Notes under the pieces: generated by a model | The model's database searches: none | Told to the model about the DNA's origin: nothing | The model's input: the letters and a program-made list of their open reading frames with translations, nothing else | DNA from: Pseudomonas mendocina | GTDB taxonomy: Bacteria; Pseudomonadota; Gammaproteobacteria; Pseudomonadales; Pseudomonadaceae | Direction: 5' to 3' | Assembly (NCBI GenBank): GCA_037482215.1 | Contig: CP148074.1 | Coordinates: 1,054,001-1,118,000, forward strand | Length of the DNA: 64,000 nt | Translations under genes and position numbers: made by a program | Part shown: positions 38,161 through 47,606 of the stretch, piece after piece | Layout of the letters: the number at the start of each line of letters is the position of its first letter | Position numbering within the stretch: the first letter of the stretch is position 1

Positions 38161-39510
38161 ATGGGCACAAGAAAGTGGCTGATAAGTGCTTTAGGGGGCG
38201 TGCTTGCGCTGCTGCACGAGCACGTGTTTGCACTGGGGCTGATGGACAGTTATCACCTGGCGTTGGAAAACGATCCGGCTTATCAGAGCGTCATCGAAGC
38301 GCACAAAGCCGGTCAGCAAAACCGGGCGTTGGGTCGTGCTGCGCTGCTGCCTAGGCTGGTATACAGCTACAACCGCGGGCGTAGCTGGTCAGATGTCACC
38401 CAGGCCAATCCAAACGGAGCGGACTATAAAGAAAGTCGCAAATATGACAGCTATGCCTCCACACTGAGTTTGCAACAACCATTGTTCGACTACGAAGCTT
38501 ACAGCCGCTATCGCAAAGGCGTAGCGCAAGCATTGTTGGCAGATGAGCAGTTCCGCAGTCAGAGTCAGGCTCTGCTGGTCAGTGTGCTGGAGGCATACAC
38601 CGGGGCGTTGTTGGCCAAGGATCAGATTGAGTTGGCTCAGGCACAGATGCGTGCCTATCAGGAGCAGTTCAAACTCAACCAGCGCCAGTTTGAGACGGGT
38701 AACGGCACGCGCACTGACACCCTTGAAACCCAGGCTCGTTTTCATCTGGCTCAGGCTCAAGAAATTGAGGCGCGGGATAGTCAGGACAGTGCCCTGCGAG
38801 ACCTGGAACGGTTGATTGGAGTGCCGCTTGAGATATCCGATCTGACACCGCTGGCAGAAGATTTTCAAATGCTTCCGTTGACGCCAGCCAACTACACCGC
38901 CTGGCGCGACCTGGCCATGGCGGAAAACCCGGAACTGGCGGCCATGCGCCATTCTATCGATGTAGCAGGTTTCGAACTGGAGCAGAACCGTGCGGGCTTC
39001 CTTCCCCGACTGGGCCTGTATGCCAGCACCGGGACAACTAAATCAGGGTCTGAAAACACCTATAACCAGCGCTACGAAACTGACAGCGTTGGCATACAGG
39101 TCAATGTCCCACTGTTCTCCGGTGGCGAAACCTTGGCTGCGACGCGCCAGGCTCGGCATCAAATGCAGAAGACCCGGTTCGACTTGGATGACAAGGTGCA
39201 GGAAGTGCTCAACCAAGTCCGCAAGATGTACAACCTGAGCACCAGCAGTGCCGCCAAAATCAAAGCCTATAAGTTGTCTGTTGAGTCGGCCAAGACACTG
39301 GTGACGGCAACCCGCAAGAGTATTGCCGCAGGTGTGCGGGTTAATCTCGATCTACTGAATGCCGAGCAGTCGCTGTACAACGCACTGAGCGAATTGTCCA
39401 AGGCGCGTTACGACTACCTGACTGCTTGGGCGCGTCTGCATTTTTATGCAGGTCTGCTCAGTGAGCAGAGTCTGGAGCAGATTGCGATGAGTTTTGGGGC
39501 GTCAGGTTAA
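38161..39510 (+). CDS. aprF: TolC-family outer-membrane channel, AprF-like
   Basis: 449 residues. Signal peptide: KWLISALGGVLALLHEHVFA. The outer membrane efflux repeats include LALENDPAYQSVIEAHKAGQ, STLSLQQPLFDYEAYSRYR, VNVPLFSGGETLA and AGVRVNLDLLNAEQSLYNAL. It starts 2 nt after the aprE stop. It is the outer-membrane exit of the type I system. In P. aeruginosa the protease gene aprA follows; here the next gene is unrelated. Confidence 0.92.
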   Translation: MGTRKWLISALGGVLALLHEHVFALGLMDSYHLALENDPAYQSVIEAHKAGQQNRALGRAALLPRLVYSYNRGRSWSDVTQANPNGADYKESRKYDSYASTLSLQQPLFDYEAYSRYRKGVAQALLADEQFRSQSQALLVSVLEAYTGALLAKDQIELAQAQMRAYQEQFKLNQRQFETGNGTRTDTLETQARFHLAQAQEIEARDSQDSALRDLERLIGVPLEISDLTPLAEDFQMLPLTPANYTAWRDLAMAENPELAAMRHSIDVAGFELEQNRAGFLPRLGLYASTGTTKSGSENTYNQRYETDSVGIQVNVPLFSGGETLAATRQARHQMQKTRFDLDDKVQEVLNQVRKMYNLSTSSAAKIKAYKLSVESAKTLVTATRKSIAAGVRVNLDLLNAEQSLYNALSELSKARYDYLTAWARLHFYAGLLSEQSLEQIAMSFGASG

Positions 39511-39820
39511 AGTCGCGAATTTCCGCAGCAGGTTGGGCTAACAATAAATATCATCAGGTCTACGGCTCAGGCAGGGTTCGTAGGTTAGGTCCTAGATTCA
39601 GTGCTCTAAATGAATACCGTTAACCTGACTGTGACTCGTAATTGCTGCGTTTCAGTTGGCACCTACGAGCTCTAGTTGTCGCGCTGCGTGATTGCTCGTC
39701 AAGTAAGTCGCTGGTTTGCGTTACCATTCTCGTTTGCTTTCGATGTGGCTCAGGCGTTTCTGTCTGTGGCTCTGGCGCTTTTGGGGTGCCAGCGTGTCTA
39801 ACTCAGCTCCGAGAATTACT
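39511..39820. other. Intergenic region after the secretion operon
   Basis: About 310 bases without a recognised gene or strong hairpin. A forward frame through it continues into the hydrolase gene, but its sequence is Trp- and Arg-rich and unlikely to be translated. Confidence 0.4.
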
Positions 39821-41731
39821 GTGTCTCACGCTTTCATTAAGAACGCCCGAATCTATTTGTACATGCTTATGAGCTTGACCCTGGTAGGTTGCGCCGGGGT
39901 GAAGGTCAATACCATCCAAAATGACGACTACCTCAATCAACGTCGTGGGGATGTGCTCAGCACCGGTGAGCTCAGTACTTCGGCACGTACTAGCCTGCAG
40001 GTGGTTGGTATTAGCGATAAGCAGTGCCGGAAAAACTTGAGCCAATGCCGTGCCGCACTTGATCAGAACGGCGGCGTGGTTGATGAAGTGCGCCTGGCGG
40101 CGCTGTCTGAATTATGGCTGTTGGAAGGCCTAAAAGCTGGACGCACTATGCCGGCTGAGGTTCGCATCAACGCCTACTTGCAAAGCGCACGCTATGCCTT
40201 TGCCTACCTGTTTTTTACCGAGCGATCCACGGAACAGCGCGCGCTTGAGGATCGACAAACCCAAGTCCGGGACTATTACAACTTCGCGTCCCAGGAAGCG
40301 CTGACTCAATTGTTTGTTTTGTATAAAGGGCGGCCTCCACAAAGTGAAACTGGGGATGGTCGCTTTCGGATTCAGCTGGGTGAATGGACTATCCGCGGCA
40401 CCATGAAAGGTGTGCGTCTGGCAGAAGGGCGACAGTTACCTAAAGAGTTGATCCCTGCTTCAGCTTTGTCATTTGCCGGTTTGCGTAACCAATATCGACG
40501 CGACGGCCTTGGTGCTGAGCTGGTAGCAGTGACGCGGGACCGCGTGATCAACAGCCACAGCGACAAGCAGCCCTGGAGTGAAACCCCGTTTCCGGCGCTG
40601 ACGTCTGTCATCCGTTTCCCCGGCCGAACTCTGGACGCTGTGCTGAAGAGCAAAACGGCGATCCTGACAGGTTACGACCCCTATCGCACGTCGCATTTTA
40701 AAGTGGCAGGGCATGCGGTCCCCTTGGCTGCAAATTACACCTCGGGCTACGGCCTGTGGCTGGCACGTTCCGGCTTTGCCCGGCAGTCGTTGTTGACTCT
40801 AATCGGGCGCGGCGAAGTTCTCGAAACACCCCACGTGCATATGCTTCAGCCCTATGACCCTAACCGTCGAATCATCATCATGCTTCATGGCCTCGCCAGT
40901 AGCCCAGAGGCTTGGATCAATGTTGCCAATGAAGTACTCGGTGATGAGCAATTACGCAACCATTACCAGATCTGGCAGGTCTATTACCCCACCAATCACC
41001 CTATTGCCTTCAATAACCGGGCGGTGCGCAGTGCGATTCAGAAAACACTGGAGCACTTCGATCCATCCGGAAATGCAAAAGCGAGTCACGACGTGGTGCT
41101 GATAGGGCACAGCATGGGGGGCGTCCTTTCTCGCTTGCTCGTTTCGTCTTCGGGGAATCAGATGTGGAATGGTTTTTTAGCCAAATACGCTCTTGATAAG
41201 ACACGCAGTGAGAAAGCTCAGGCAAAGATTGGCCCCTATCTACAGTTTGAACCGATGCCTCAAGTAAGCCGGGCGATCTTTGCTGCTGCTCCACATCGGG
41301 GTACGCCCTTTGCGGAAAAACGCGTGTCACGCTGGGCCTCGGGCTTGGTCAAATTGCCATTTTCAGTGCTCGATCGCTTTGCCGAAATTGCGCAGGTGTT
41401 AGTTGACCCTAACTCCGCATCGCCGGTTGCGCTGAACCGTGGGTTTAACAGTATCGACAACCTCAGCAACCTTGATCCGTTCATCCGCGCCACGGCCGAT
41501 TTACCGATTTCGCCGAAGGTCCACTATCACAGCATTATCGGTAACTACACGCCGGAAGTGCCCTTGTTGCGTAGTAACGACGGAGTTGTGCCCTACAGCA
41601 GTTCGCATTTGGACGGGGCGGAATCTGAAAAGGTGATCCCTTCTTGGCACAGTGTTCAGGAAACGCCTGAAGCGATTCTTGAAATCCGACGCATACTTCA
41701 TGAACACCTGAAGGAGATTGCCGAGCGATGA
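39821..41731 (+). CDS. Lipoprotein alpha/beta hydrolase
   Basis: 636 residues from a GTG at 39821 (ATG at 39863 is the other option). The N-terminus forms a lipoprotein signal peptide ending in the lipobox LVGC, so it is probably membrane-anchored. Residues to about 300 form an uncharacterised helical domain. The hydrolase core follows: MLHGLASSPEAW (oxyanion region), nucleophile motif GHSMGGVLSRLL, and a late His in VIPSWHSVQ. The region FAAAPHRGTPFAE is typical of PGAP1/DUF676-like lipases. It overlaps the DUF4105 gene by 4 nt, suggesting the two work together. The substrate is unknown; a lipid or acyl chain is a guess from family. Confidence 0.8.
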   Translation: MSHAFIKNARIYLYMLMSLTLVGCAGVKVNTIQNDDYLNQRRGDVLSTGELSTSARTSLQVVGISDKQCRKNLSQCRAALDQNGGVVDEVRLAALSELWLLEGLKAGRTMPAEVRINAYLQSARYAFAYLFFTERSTEQRALEDRQTQVRDYYNFASQEALTQLFVLYKGRPPQSETGDGRFRIQLGEWTIRGTMKGVRLAEGRQLPKELIPASALSFAGLRNQYRRDGLGAELVAVTRDRVINSHSDKQPWSETPFPALTSVIRFPGRTLDAVLKSKTAILTGYDPYRTSHFKVAGHAVPLAANYTSGYGLWLARSGFARQSLLTLIGRGEVLETPHVHMLQPYDPNRRIIIMLHGLASSPEAWINVANEVLGDEQLRNHYQIWQVYYPTNHPIAFNNRAVRSAIQKTLEHFDPSGNAKASHDVVLIGHSMGGVLSRLLVSSSGNQMWNGFLAKYALDKTRSEKAQAKIGPYLQFEPMPQVSRAIFAAAPHRGTPFAEKRVSRWASGLVKLPFSVLDRFAEIAQVLVDPNSASPVALNRGFNSIDNLSNLDPFIRATADLPISPKVHYHSIIGNYTPEVPLLRSNDGVVPYSSSHLDGAESEKVIPSWHSVQETPEAILEIRRILHEHLKEIAER

Positions 41732-42741
41732 ATCTTGTTTTCACTTATTTCCTACCACGTGGGCTGTTGAGCCTGATCGTTCTGTTGTCTCTGCTTTGGG
41801 GCGCCGTTGCGCTGAATTACCGCTTGCCCCTGCCAGCTTTTGCCAGCTGGGTAATGATTGGTCTGTGGAGTGCCTGCGGCATTGGTGTGCTGTGGCTGCT
41901 GTGGGCGCGGCCGTTGCTGTGGGGGACGTTGGCCTTTGGGCTGCTTATGGGCGTGTTGCTGATCTGGTGGCACAGCCTGCAACCGTCCAACCAGCGTGTA
42001 TGGGCAGATGATGTCGCGCAAATGACTCATGGTCGCGTTGAGGGCAATCAATTGCTGCTTGAAAACGTGCGCAACTTCAACTGGCGTAGTGATGAAGACT
42101 ATGACGTACGTTGGGAAAGTCGCCGTTACGACCTGGATAAGCTGAAATCAATTGATTTGATCACTTCCTACTGGGGGATGCCCGCCATCGCTCATGTACT
42201 GGTCTCGTTCGGGTTTGAGGAGGGTCAGCATTTACTGTTTTCTGTAGAAATTCGTAAAGAAAAGTGGGAGGAATACTCGGAGGTAGGCGGTTTTTTCAAA
42301 GAGTTTGAACTAAGCATTGTGGCGACCGACGAGCGTGATGCGGTGCGTGTGCGAACCAATGTTCGGGGCGAGGATGTTTATCTGTATAGCCTCAATATGC
42401 CTGTAGAGGCGATGCGTGAACTGCTGCTGCAGTATGTCGAAAAGGCCAATGAACTTGTTGAGGTGCCGCGCTTCTACAACACCGTAACAGCCAACTGCAC
42501 TACCATCGTCTATCACATGCTGCAGAACATTGTGGAAGGCCTTAAGTTCGACTATCGCCTTTTGTTGACCGGTTACTTGCCCGAGTACGTCGAGGAGTTG
42601 GGTGGTTTGCAACCAGGGTTTTCACTGGAGCAGTTACGTGAGGCAGGACGCATCACAGACCGGGCTAAGGCGGCTGATCAGTCAGCGGAGTTCTCTCGCC
42701 TGATTCGCCAAGGTGTACCCGGATGGACTGAGGGACAATGA
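41728..42741 (+). CDS. DUF4105 (Lnb-type) membrane protein
   Basis: 337 residues. Three N-terminal membrane segments occupy about 1-75. The periplasmic domain has RNFNWRSDEDYDVRWESRRY, then a His in AIAHVLVSFGF and a Cys in NTVTANCTTIVYHM, the likely catalytic pair of the DUF4105 papain-like/NlpC-like fold. Some DUF4105 proteins (Lnb) transfer acyl chains on lipoproteins; whether this one does is unknown. The start codon overlaps the hydrolase stop (ATGA). It is followed by a strong terminator shared with the catalase gene. Confidence 0.82.
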   Translation: MNLVFTYFLPRGLLSLIVLLSLLWGAVALNYRLPLPAFASWVMIGLWSACGIGVLWLLWARPLLWGTLAFGLLMGVLLIWWHSLQPSNQRVWADDVAQMTHGRVEGNQLLLENVRNFNWRSDEDYDVRWESRRYDLDKLKSIDLITSYWGMPAIAHVLVSFGFEEGQHLLFSVEIRKEKWEEYSEVGGFFKEFELSIVATDERDAVRVRTNVRGEDVYLYSLNMPVEAMRELLLQYVEKANELVEVPRFYNTVTANCTTIVYHMLQNIVEGLKFDYRLLLTGYLPEYVEELGGLQPGFSLEQLREAGRITDRAKAADQSAEFSRLIRQGVPGWTEGQ

Positions 42742-42772
42742 GGCAGAGCTTAATGACGTAAGGCAGGTATAG

Positions 42773-42805
42773 AAACCGGGAAGTGCGAAAGCACCTCCCG
42801 GTTTT
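42773..42805. terminator. Bidirectional terminator between DUF4105 gene and catalase
   Basis: Stem AACCGGGA (42774-42781) with TCCCGGTT (42796-42803), an inner GTGC/GCAC stem and a GAAA tetraloop. TTTT follows on the plus strand and AAA precedes it (T-run on the minus strand). Confidence 0.85.
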
Positions 42806-42808
42806 GCA

Positions 42809-44272
42809 TTACTGGACTTTGACTTTCGACCAGTCGATACCGAGCGCTTTGGCAACACCTTTGCCATAGGCTGGATCAGCCTTGTAGCAGTTGACGATGT
42901 GACGTAGCTGGATGGCCTCCTCAGCACCGCCAACTTCCGCCGCAGTGTTATCGAACAACACCTGCTGCTGCGCCGGCGACATTAGGCGGAACAGCGCGCC
43001 CGGCTGGCTGTAATAATCATCATCATCCTCACGGAAGTTGAAGCGATCAGCCAGCGGGTCGATCTTCAGTGGAGGCTCTTTGAAGTCAGGCTGCTCCTGC
43101 CATTCGCCGTAGCTGTTGGGTTCATAGTGCAGGCGGCCTCCGTGGTTGCCGTCCACGCGCATGGCACCGTCACGGTGGTAGCTATGCACTGGGCAGCGTG
43201 GTTGGTTGACCGGAATTTGATGATGATTCACGCCCAATCGATAGCGTGCGGCGTCGCCGTAGCTGAACAGGCGCCCTTGCAGCATGCGGTCTGGCGAGAA
43301 ACTAATCCCAGGCACCACGTTGGCCGGTGTAAAGGCCACTTGCTCGACGTCCTGGAAGTAGTTTTCCGGGTTGCGGTTGAGTACGAACTCACCGACTTCG
43401 ATCAGCGGGTAATCGCCTTTTGGCCATACCTTGGTCAGATCGAATGGGTGGTAAGGGACTTTATCCGCATCCTCTTCCGGCATGATCTGAACATACATGG
43501 TCCACTTCGGATGGTCGCCACGCTCAATCGCTTCAAACAGGTCGCGCTGGGAGCTTTCACGGTCCTTGGCAATTATCTTCTCAGCTTCCTCGTTGGTGAG
43601 GTTTTTGATGCCTTGCTGAGTATGGAAATGGAATTTAACCCAGTAACGTTTGTTGTCTGAGCTGATGAAGCTGAACGTATGTGAACCGAAGCCATGCATG
43701 TGGCGGTAGCCGTCTGGGATACCGCGATCACTCATTACGATGGTGACCTGGTGCAGTGCTTCCGGCAGGCTGGTCCAGAAGTCCCAGTTGTTGTTGGCAC
43801 TGCGCATATTGGTTTTAGGATCGCGTTTAACCGCGTGGTTCAAATCCGGGAATTTCAGCGGGTCGCGGAAGAAGAATACGGGGGTGTTGTTACCCACCAA
43901 GTCCCAGTTGCCTTCCTCGGTGTAAAAACGCATGGAAAAACCACGAATATCACGCTCGGCGTCAGCTGCACCGCGCTCGCCTGCCACCGTGGAGAAACGT
44001 ACGAACATGTCGGTTTTTTTACCGACCTGAGAGAACAGTTTGGCTTTGGTGTATTGGCTGATGTCTTTGGTAACCGTGAACTCACCAAAGGCGCCAGAGC
44101 CTTTAGCATGCATGCGTCGCTCGGGGATTACTTCACGGTCAAAGTGTGCAAGTTTTTCCAGAAACCAGACGTCCTGCAACAACATGGGGCCGCGCTTGCC
44201 TGCCGTCATCGAGTCCTGGTTATCAGGAACTGGCGCGCCCGCCACTGTTGTCAGCTTGGGTTTGTCACTCAT
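42809..44272 (-). CDS. katA: Catalase, small-subunit clade, KatA-like
   Basis: 487 residues from the ATG at 44272 (GAGG 8 nt upstream). The catalase core is clear: [20 protein letters not shown]; catalytic His in [34 protein letters not shown]; the [20 protein letters not shown] block with the active-site Asn; and the haem-ligand Tyr in [20 protein letters not shown]-binding positions such as [16 protein letters not shown] are present. It degrades hydrogen peroxide. Sequence is close to P. aeruginosa KatA. The gene is monocistronic. Confidence 0.93.
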   Translation of the reverse strand: MSDKPKLTTVAGAPVPDNQDSMTAGKRGPMLLQDVWFLEKLAHFDREVIPERRMHAKGSGAFGEFTVTKDISQYTKAKLFSQVGKKTDMFVRFSTVAGERGAADAERDIRGFSMRFYTEEGNWDLVGNNTPVFFFRDPLKFPDLNHAVKRDPKTNMRSANNNWDFWTSLPEALHQVTIVMSDRGIPDGYRHMHGFGSHTFSFISSDNKRYWVKFHFHTQQGIKNLTNEEAEKIIAKDRESSQRDLFEAIERGDHPKWTMYVQIMPEEDADKVPYHPFDLTKVWPKGDYPLIEVGEFVLNRNPENYFQDVEQVAFTPANVVPGISFSPDRMLQGRLFSYGDAARYRLGVNHHQIPVNQPRCPVHSYHRDGAMRVDGNHGGRLHYEPNSYGEWQEQPDFKEPPLKIDPLADRFNFREDDDDYYSQPGALFRLMSPAQQQVLFDNTAAEVGGAEEAIQLRHIVNCYKADPAYGKGVAKALGIDWSKVKVQ

Positions 44273-44513
44273 TGGCACATCCTCACTCATCAGAGCCCTT
44301 GTAGGGCTTGTGGTTATGGTTCCACGTCCCAGCCTAGTGCCAAAGGCTTAAGTTTTCTAATTTAGGGACGATGTTTCAGATGAGTGGGGCTGGTGGATTT
44401 TCGTGTTTTTTTTGTTTTTGGTGGTTATGACCACTGCCGATAAGAATAATCTGTAATGGAAAACACTGACTTTATCGCCGGGTAGGCGGCGGGAAGGTAT
44501 GAGTGAATCTTTA

Positions 44514-44549
44514 CTGCGCTGCCGTCGTTATCGCGCTTCGGCAGCGCAG
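44514..44549. terminator. Long-stem hairpin after the small membrane-protein gene
   Basis: Perfect 11-bp stem, 44514-44524 with 44539-44549, 14-nt loop, 8 nt beyond the stop of the small membrane-protein gene on the minus strand. No T-run is seen, so it may be a terminator or a binding site. Confidence 0.5.
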
Positions 44550-44556
44550 GTGACGG

Positions 44557-44724
44557 TCAAATGCCCAATTCCAAATAGAGCTTGTAACCGATGGTTGAGA
44601 ATACGATCAGGATGCCAGCGCTAATCATGCAAAGCCCTTTATTATCGTCCCGCTTGGCATAGCCTCCTAAAAGCAGGATGAATCCCGCCAGGAGCAGTCC
44701 GATCATAATTTCGAGTTCTCTCAC
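44557..44724 (-). CDS. Small two-helix membrane protein, unknown function
   Basis: 55 residues from a GTG at 44724 with AGGA 8 nt upstream; an internal ATG at 44706 would give 49. It has two hydrophobic stretches, MIGLLLAGFILLLGGY and MISAGILIVFSTIGYKLYL, separated by the charged turn AKRDDNKG, so it is probably an inner-membrane hairpin protein. The good ribosome site, the composition and the hairpin just after it support a real gene. I do not recognise the family. Confidence 0.6.
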   Translation of the reverse strand: MRELEIMIGLLLAGFILLLGGYAKRDDNKGLCMISAGILIVFSTIGYKLYLELGI

Positions 44725-45075
44725 CTGTATTTCCTCTCAGAGTAACTGCAGCTGCTAAGAGTGATCACACCCGTACAGCGATAAAGCGTAGTGCCTTTAA
44801 CTGTAGAGGAACATGTTTCACTGTGGGCCAGATTGAGGCATGTCAACGCCGTGCACGAATGGCGAATAACTGCATCAATCGTGTGGATTTTGCTGGGCCT
44901 TAACCTGTCTGTCATTAAATCTCGTTAAAACGTTGCATTGCGTTGCGATACAACGCTGGAGCACGCCACATGCGAGCAGTTCTGCAAGCGTGACTGACAA
45001 AAGAGAATATGCAGCCTGCCTCCCTGTATGGGGGAATGGATACGCAGAGCTGCACCTGTTGAGGCCATAACCGCG
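44725..45075. other. Divergent intergenic region before the PhoX gene
   Basis: About 350 bases with no gene. One CTGTCAT heptamer (44909-44915) matches a Pho-box half-site, but no second half-site at the proper spacing is evident, so phosphate control is not claimed. Confidence 0.35.
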
Positions 45076-47031
45076 ATGAAGCTCACCCCGCAGGACTTCC
45101 ACGACGCCATGGAAGCGCACGATAACGTATCGATAAATCCCTCCCGCAATCCCCACTTCAACAGCCTGACTAATCCTGCGCGTCGAAGCCTACTCAAGGG
45201 TGGTGTGGGGCTGGCGGCGTTGGTTTTTTTCGGTGGCAGTATGGGGATCAGCCGTGATGCCTTCGCCAGCACACTGCTGGGCTTTAAAGGTGTGCCGGTG
45301 CAGGTTGATCCGGCGTTCGACACAGTTGTGGTACCAGAGGGCTACAGCGCGGTACCGTTTTTCTCGTGGGGCGACCCGGTTGAGGCTGGGGCGCCACAGT
45401 GGAAGCCTGATGCCAGTGATGATTGGCAGGTGCAGGAGCGCCAGGCTGGGGATAACCACGATGGTATGGAGTTTTTTCCGTTCGAAGGGAGGCAAGACCA
45501 CGGCCTGTTGGTGATGAACCACGAATACATCAATCCGCCGTTGCACCCGTCCAACCAGATTGATCAGTCGAAACCTCGCCCCTTGTCTGAGGTACGCAAG
45601 GAGCAGGCGGCACATGGCGTGTCGATTATTGAGGTTAGGAAAGATGCCAGCGGACAATGGCAGCGTGTCATGGACTCCCGTTATAACCGTCGCATCAGCA
45701 CTCTGACGCCCATGCGTATTGCTGGGCCGCTGGCCGGGCACGACCAGATGAAGACTGCCGCGGATGAAACCGGTGAGCAGGTGTTCGGCACGCTTAATAA
45801 CTGCGGCAGTGGTTTCACGCCATGGGGCACTTACCTGACCTGTGAAGAGAATTGGCACAATTACTTCATCAACCGCGATACGGCGGATTATGCCAAGCGG
45901 ATTTCTCACAAGCGTTACGGCATGGCGTCTTCTGGCACGAGTAAAAACTATGCATGGGAGACGGCTGACCCACGGTTCAACGCCACGCCTGATCCTAAGC
46001 AGGCGCACGGCGGTTATGTAAACGAACCGCATCGCTTTGGCTGGATCGTCGAAATCGACCCGTTTGACCCCAGTTCTAAGCCTATTAAACGTACGGCCAT
46101 GGGGCGTTTTTGCCATGAATCTGTGGCCCACATGCAGTTAGAAGATGGCAGCCTGGCGTTCTACTCAGGTGATGATTCGAAAGACGAGTACATCTATAAG
46201 TTCGTCCCCTCTAAACGTTTTGATGCGGCCAATCCGAAAGCCAATCGTAATTTGTTGGATGACGGTGTGTTGTACGTGGCCCGTTTTGATGCTGACGGCA
46301 CAGGGCAGTGGTTAGCGCTGGTGCATGGCCAGAATGGCTTGATCGCTGACAATGGTTTTTCCTCGCAGGCAGAGGTGCTGCTGAATACCCGTGCGGCGGC
46401 TGATTTGGCAGGCGCGACACCAATGGACCGACCAGAGTGGGTCGCTGTCCATCCGCAAACCCGCGATGTCTACGTGACGCTGACCAATAACGATGGTCGC
46501 GGGAACAAAAAGCCGGTGGACAAAGCCAACCCCCGCCCACATAACCTGCACGGGCAAATCATTCGCTTCAGTGAACAAGGCGCCAAACCGGGCGCTACAC
46601 AGTTCAAGTGGGAGTTGTTCCTGCTGGCAGGTGAGCAGATGGGGGCAAAGGATGCCCAAGGCAAGCCGGTTCCTGCGAACCTGATCGGCACCATCAATGG
46701 CGATATTTTCTCATCGCCCGATGGCTTGAACATCGATGAATTCGGTCGTATCTGGATTCAAACTGACTTCGATGACGAAGTGCCAGAAATGCAAGCCATG
46801 GGCTGCAATCAGCTGCTCTGTGCCGATCCCTCAACCCGCGAGGTTCGCCGCTTTTTGGTCGGACCTCGTGGCTGCGAAATTACCGGCCTGACGCGTAGTC
46901 CGGACAACCGCACGATGTGGATTAACGTGCAGCACCCTGGCATCAGCTACCCGGCCAGTGACGGCAAAACCCGCCCGCGTTCGACCACGGTGATAATTAC
47001 TAAGAACGACGGCGGCATTATCGGCACTTGA
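45076..47031 (+). CDS. PhoX-family alkaline phosphatase, Tat-exported
   Basis: 651 residues from the ATG at 45076. A Tat signal lies unusually far in, around residues 35-65 (RRSLLKGGVGLAALVFFGG), as is common in PhoX. Family motifs include FGTLNNCGSGFTPWGTYLTC, EENWHNYF, RFGWIVEIDPFDP, MGRFCHESVAH, YSGDDSKDEYIYKFV and FSSPDGLNIDEFGRIWIQTD, covering the calcium- and iron-ligand loops. The full DUF839 length is present. It releases phosphate from organic phosphates in the periplasm. The gene is single, with cadR convergent downstream. Confidence 0.9.
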   Translation: MKLTPQDFHDAMEAHDNVSINPSRNPHFNSLTNPARRSLLKGGVGLAALVFFGGSMGISRDAFASTLLGFKGVPVQVDPAFDTVVVPEGYSAVPFFSWGDPVEAGAPQWKPDASDDWQVQERQAGDNHDGMEFFPFEGRQDHGLLVMNHEYINPPLHPSNQIDQSKPRPLSEVRKEQAAHGVSIIEVRKDASGQWQRVMDSRYNRRISTLTPMRIAGPLAGHDQMKTAADETGEQVFGTLNNCGSGFTPWGTYLTCEENWHNYFINRDTADYAKRISHKRYGMASSGTSKNYAWETADPRFNATPDPKQAHGGYVNEPHRFGWIVEIDPFDPSSKPIKRTAMGRFCHESVAHMQLEDGSLAFYSGDDSKDEYIYKFVPSKRFDAANPKANRNLLDDGVLYVARFDADGTGQWLALVHGQNGLIADNGFSSQAEVLLNTRAAADLAGATPMDRPEWVAVHPQTRDVYVTLTNNDGRGNKKPVDKANPRPHNLHGQIIRFSEQGAKPGATQFKWELFLLAGEQMGAKDAQGKPVPANLIGTINGDIFSSPDGLNIDEFGRIWIQTDFDDEVPEMQAMGCNQLLCADPSTREVRRFLVGPRGCEITGLTRSPDNRTMWINVQHPGISYPASDGKTRPRSTTVIITKNDGGIIGT

Positions 47032-47063
47032 TCCATCCTGCCAGCCGCTTCCATTTCGCTGGA

Positions 47064-47516
47064 CTAATGGGAGTGGCTGTGGCCGACGTGGCTGTGTTCT
47101 TCGGATGCGTCTACTTTTTCCAGAGCTGCGCTGCTCAACTGACGGACAATGCCGCAGCCTTCGGCATCCGTGGGGGCAGTGCAGCGTTCACGCAGCTCGC
47201 ATAACTGCTGGTGCAGGGCTTGCAGGCTATTGATTCTGGCCTCCACGTGTTGGATATGGGTATCGACCAGGCTATTGATGCCGATACAACTTTCATCAGG
47301 CAGGTTACGCAAGGCTTGCAGCTGCTGGATTTCCTCCAGGCTCATGTCCAGTGAGCGGCAATTGCGGATGAAGATGATCTGCTCCAGCTGTTCGGTGGTG
47401 TAGTCGCGGTAGTTAGCTTCTGTGCGAGAGGGTTTGGGCAGAAGCCCGATTCGCTCGTAATAGCGGATTGTTTCCACTTGGCAGCCCGCTTTTTTCGCCA
47501 GTTCCCCAATTTTCAT
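47064..47516 (-). CDS. cadR: MerR-family metal-responsive regulator CadR
   Basis: 150 residues from the ATG at 47516. The N-terminal MerR helix-turn-helix reads MKIGELAKKAGCQVETIRYY then ERIGLLPKPSRTEANYRDY. Metal-site cysteines are C77-like in PDESCIGINSLVD, and C112- and C119-like in LRERCTAPTDAEGCGIV, the Cd/Pb pattern. A His-rich tail (HSHVGHSHSH) matches CadR of Pseudomonas. It is divergent from cadA across a MerR-type promoter. It represses without metal and activates with Cd, and probably Pb or Zn. Confidence 0.93.
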   Translation of the reverse strand: MKIGELAKKAGCQVETIRYYERIGLLPKPSRTEANYRDYTTEQLEQIIFIRNCRSLDMSLEEIQQLQALRNLPDESCIGINSLVDTHIQHVEARINSLQALHQQLCELRERCTAPTDAEGCGIVRQLSSAALEKVDASEEHSHVGHSHSH

Positions 47517-47545
47517 CCCGTTTCTCCTTGAGTGCGTTCTGAGCC

Positions 47546-47576
47546 TTGACTCTATAGTTACTTCAGGGTGTTCACT
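47546..47576 (+). promoter_or_regulatory. MerR-type promoter/operator for cadA
   Basis: A -35-like TTGACT (47546-47551) and a weak -10-like TTCACT (47571-47576) are 19 bp apart, the long spacing used by MerR regulators. Between them, 47549-47569 forms an imperfect 21-bp dyad (15 of 21 positions symmetric). It lies 30 nt before the cadA start and the same distance from cadR. Confidence 0.75.
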
Positions 47577-47606
47577 GCGCTCATGGACTTGAAGGGAGCG
47601 TCTGAT

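Noticed and set aside
44909..44915. Possible Pho box before the PhoX gene
   Set aside because: Only one CTGTCAT half-site; the expected second half-site at 11-bp spacing matches at about two of seven positions.
45190..46131. Long minus-strand frame (313 codons) inside the PhoX gene
   Set aside because: It is antisense to a well-supported PhoX gene, rich in Arg and His and without a recognisable fold; a codon-bias shadow.
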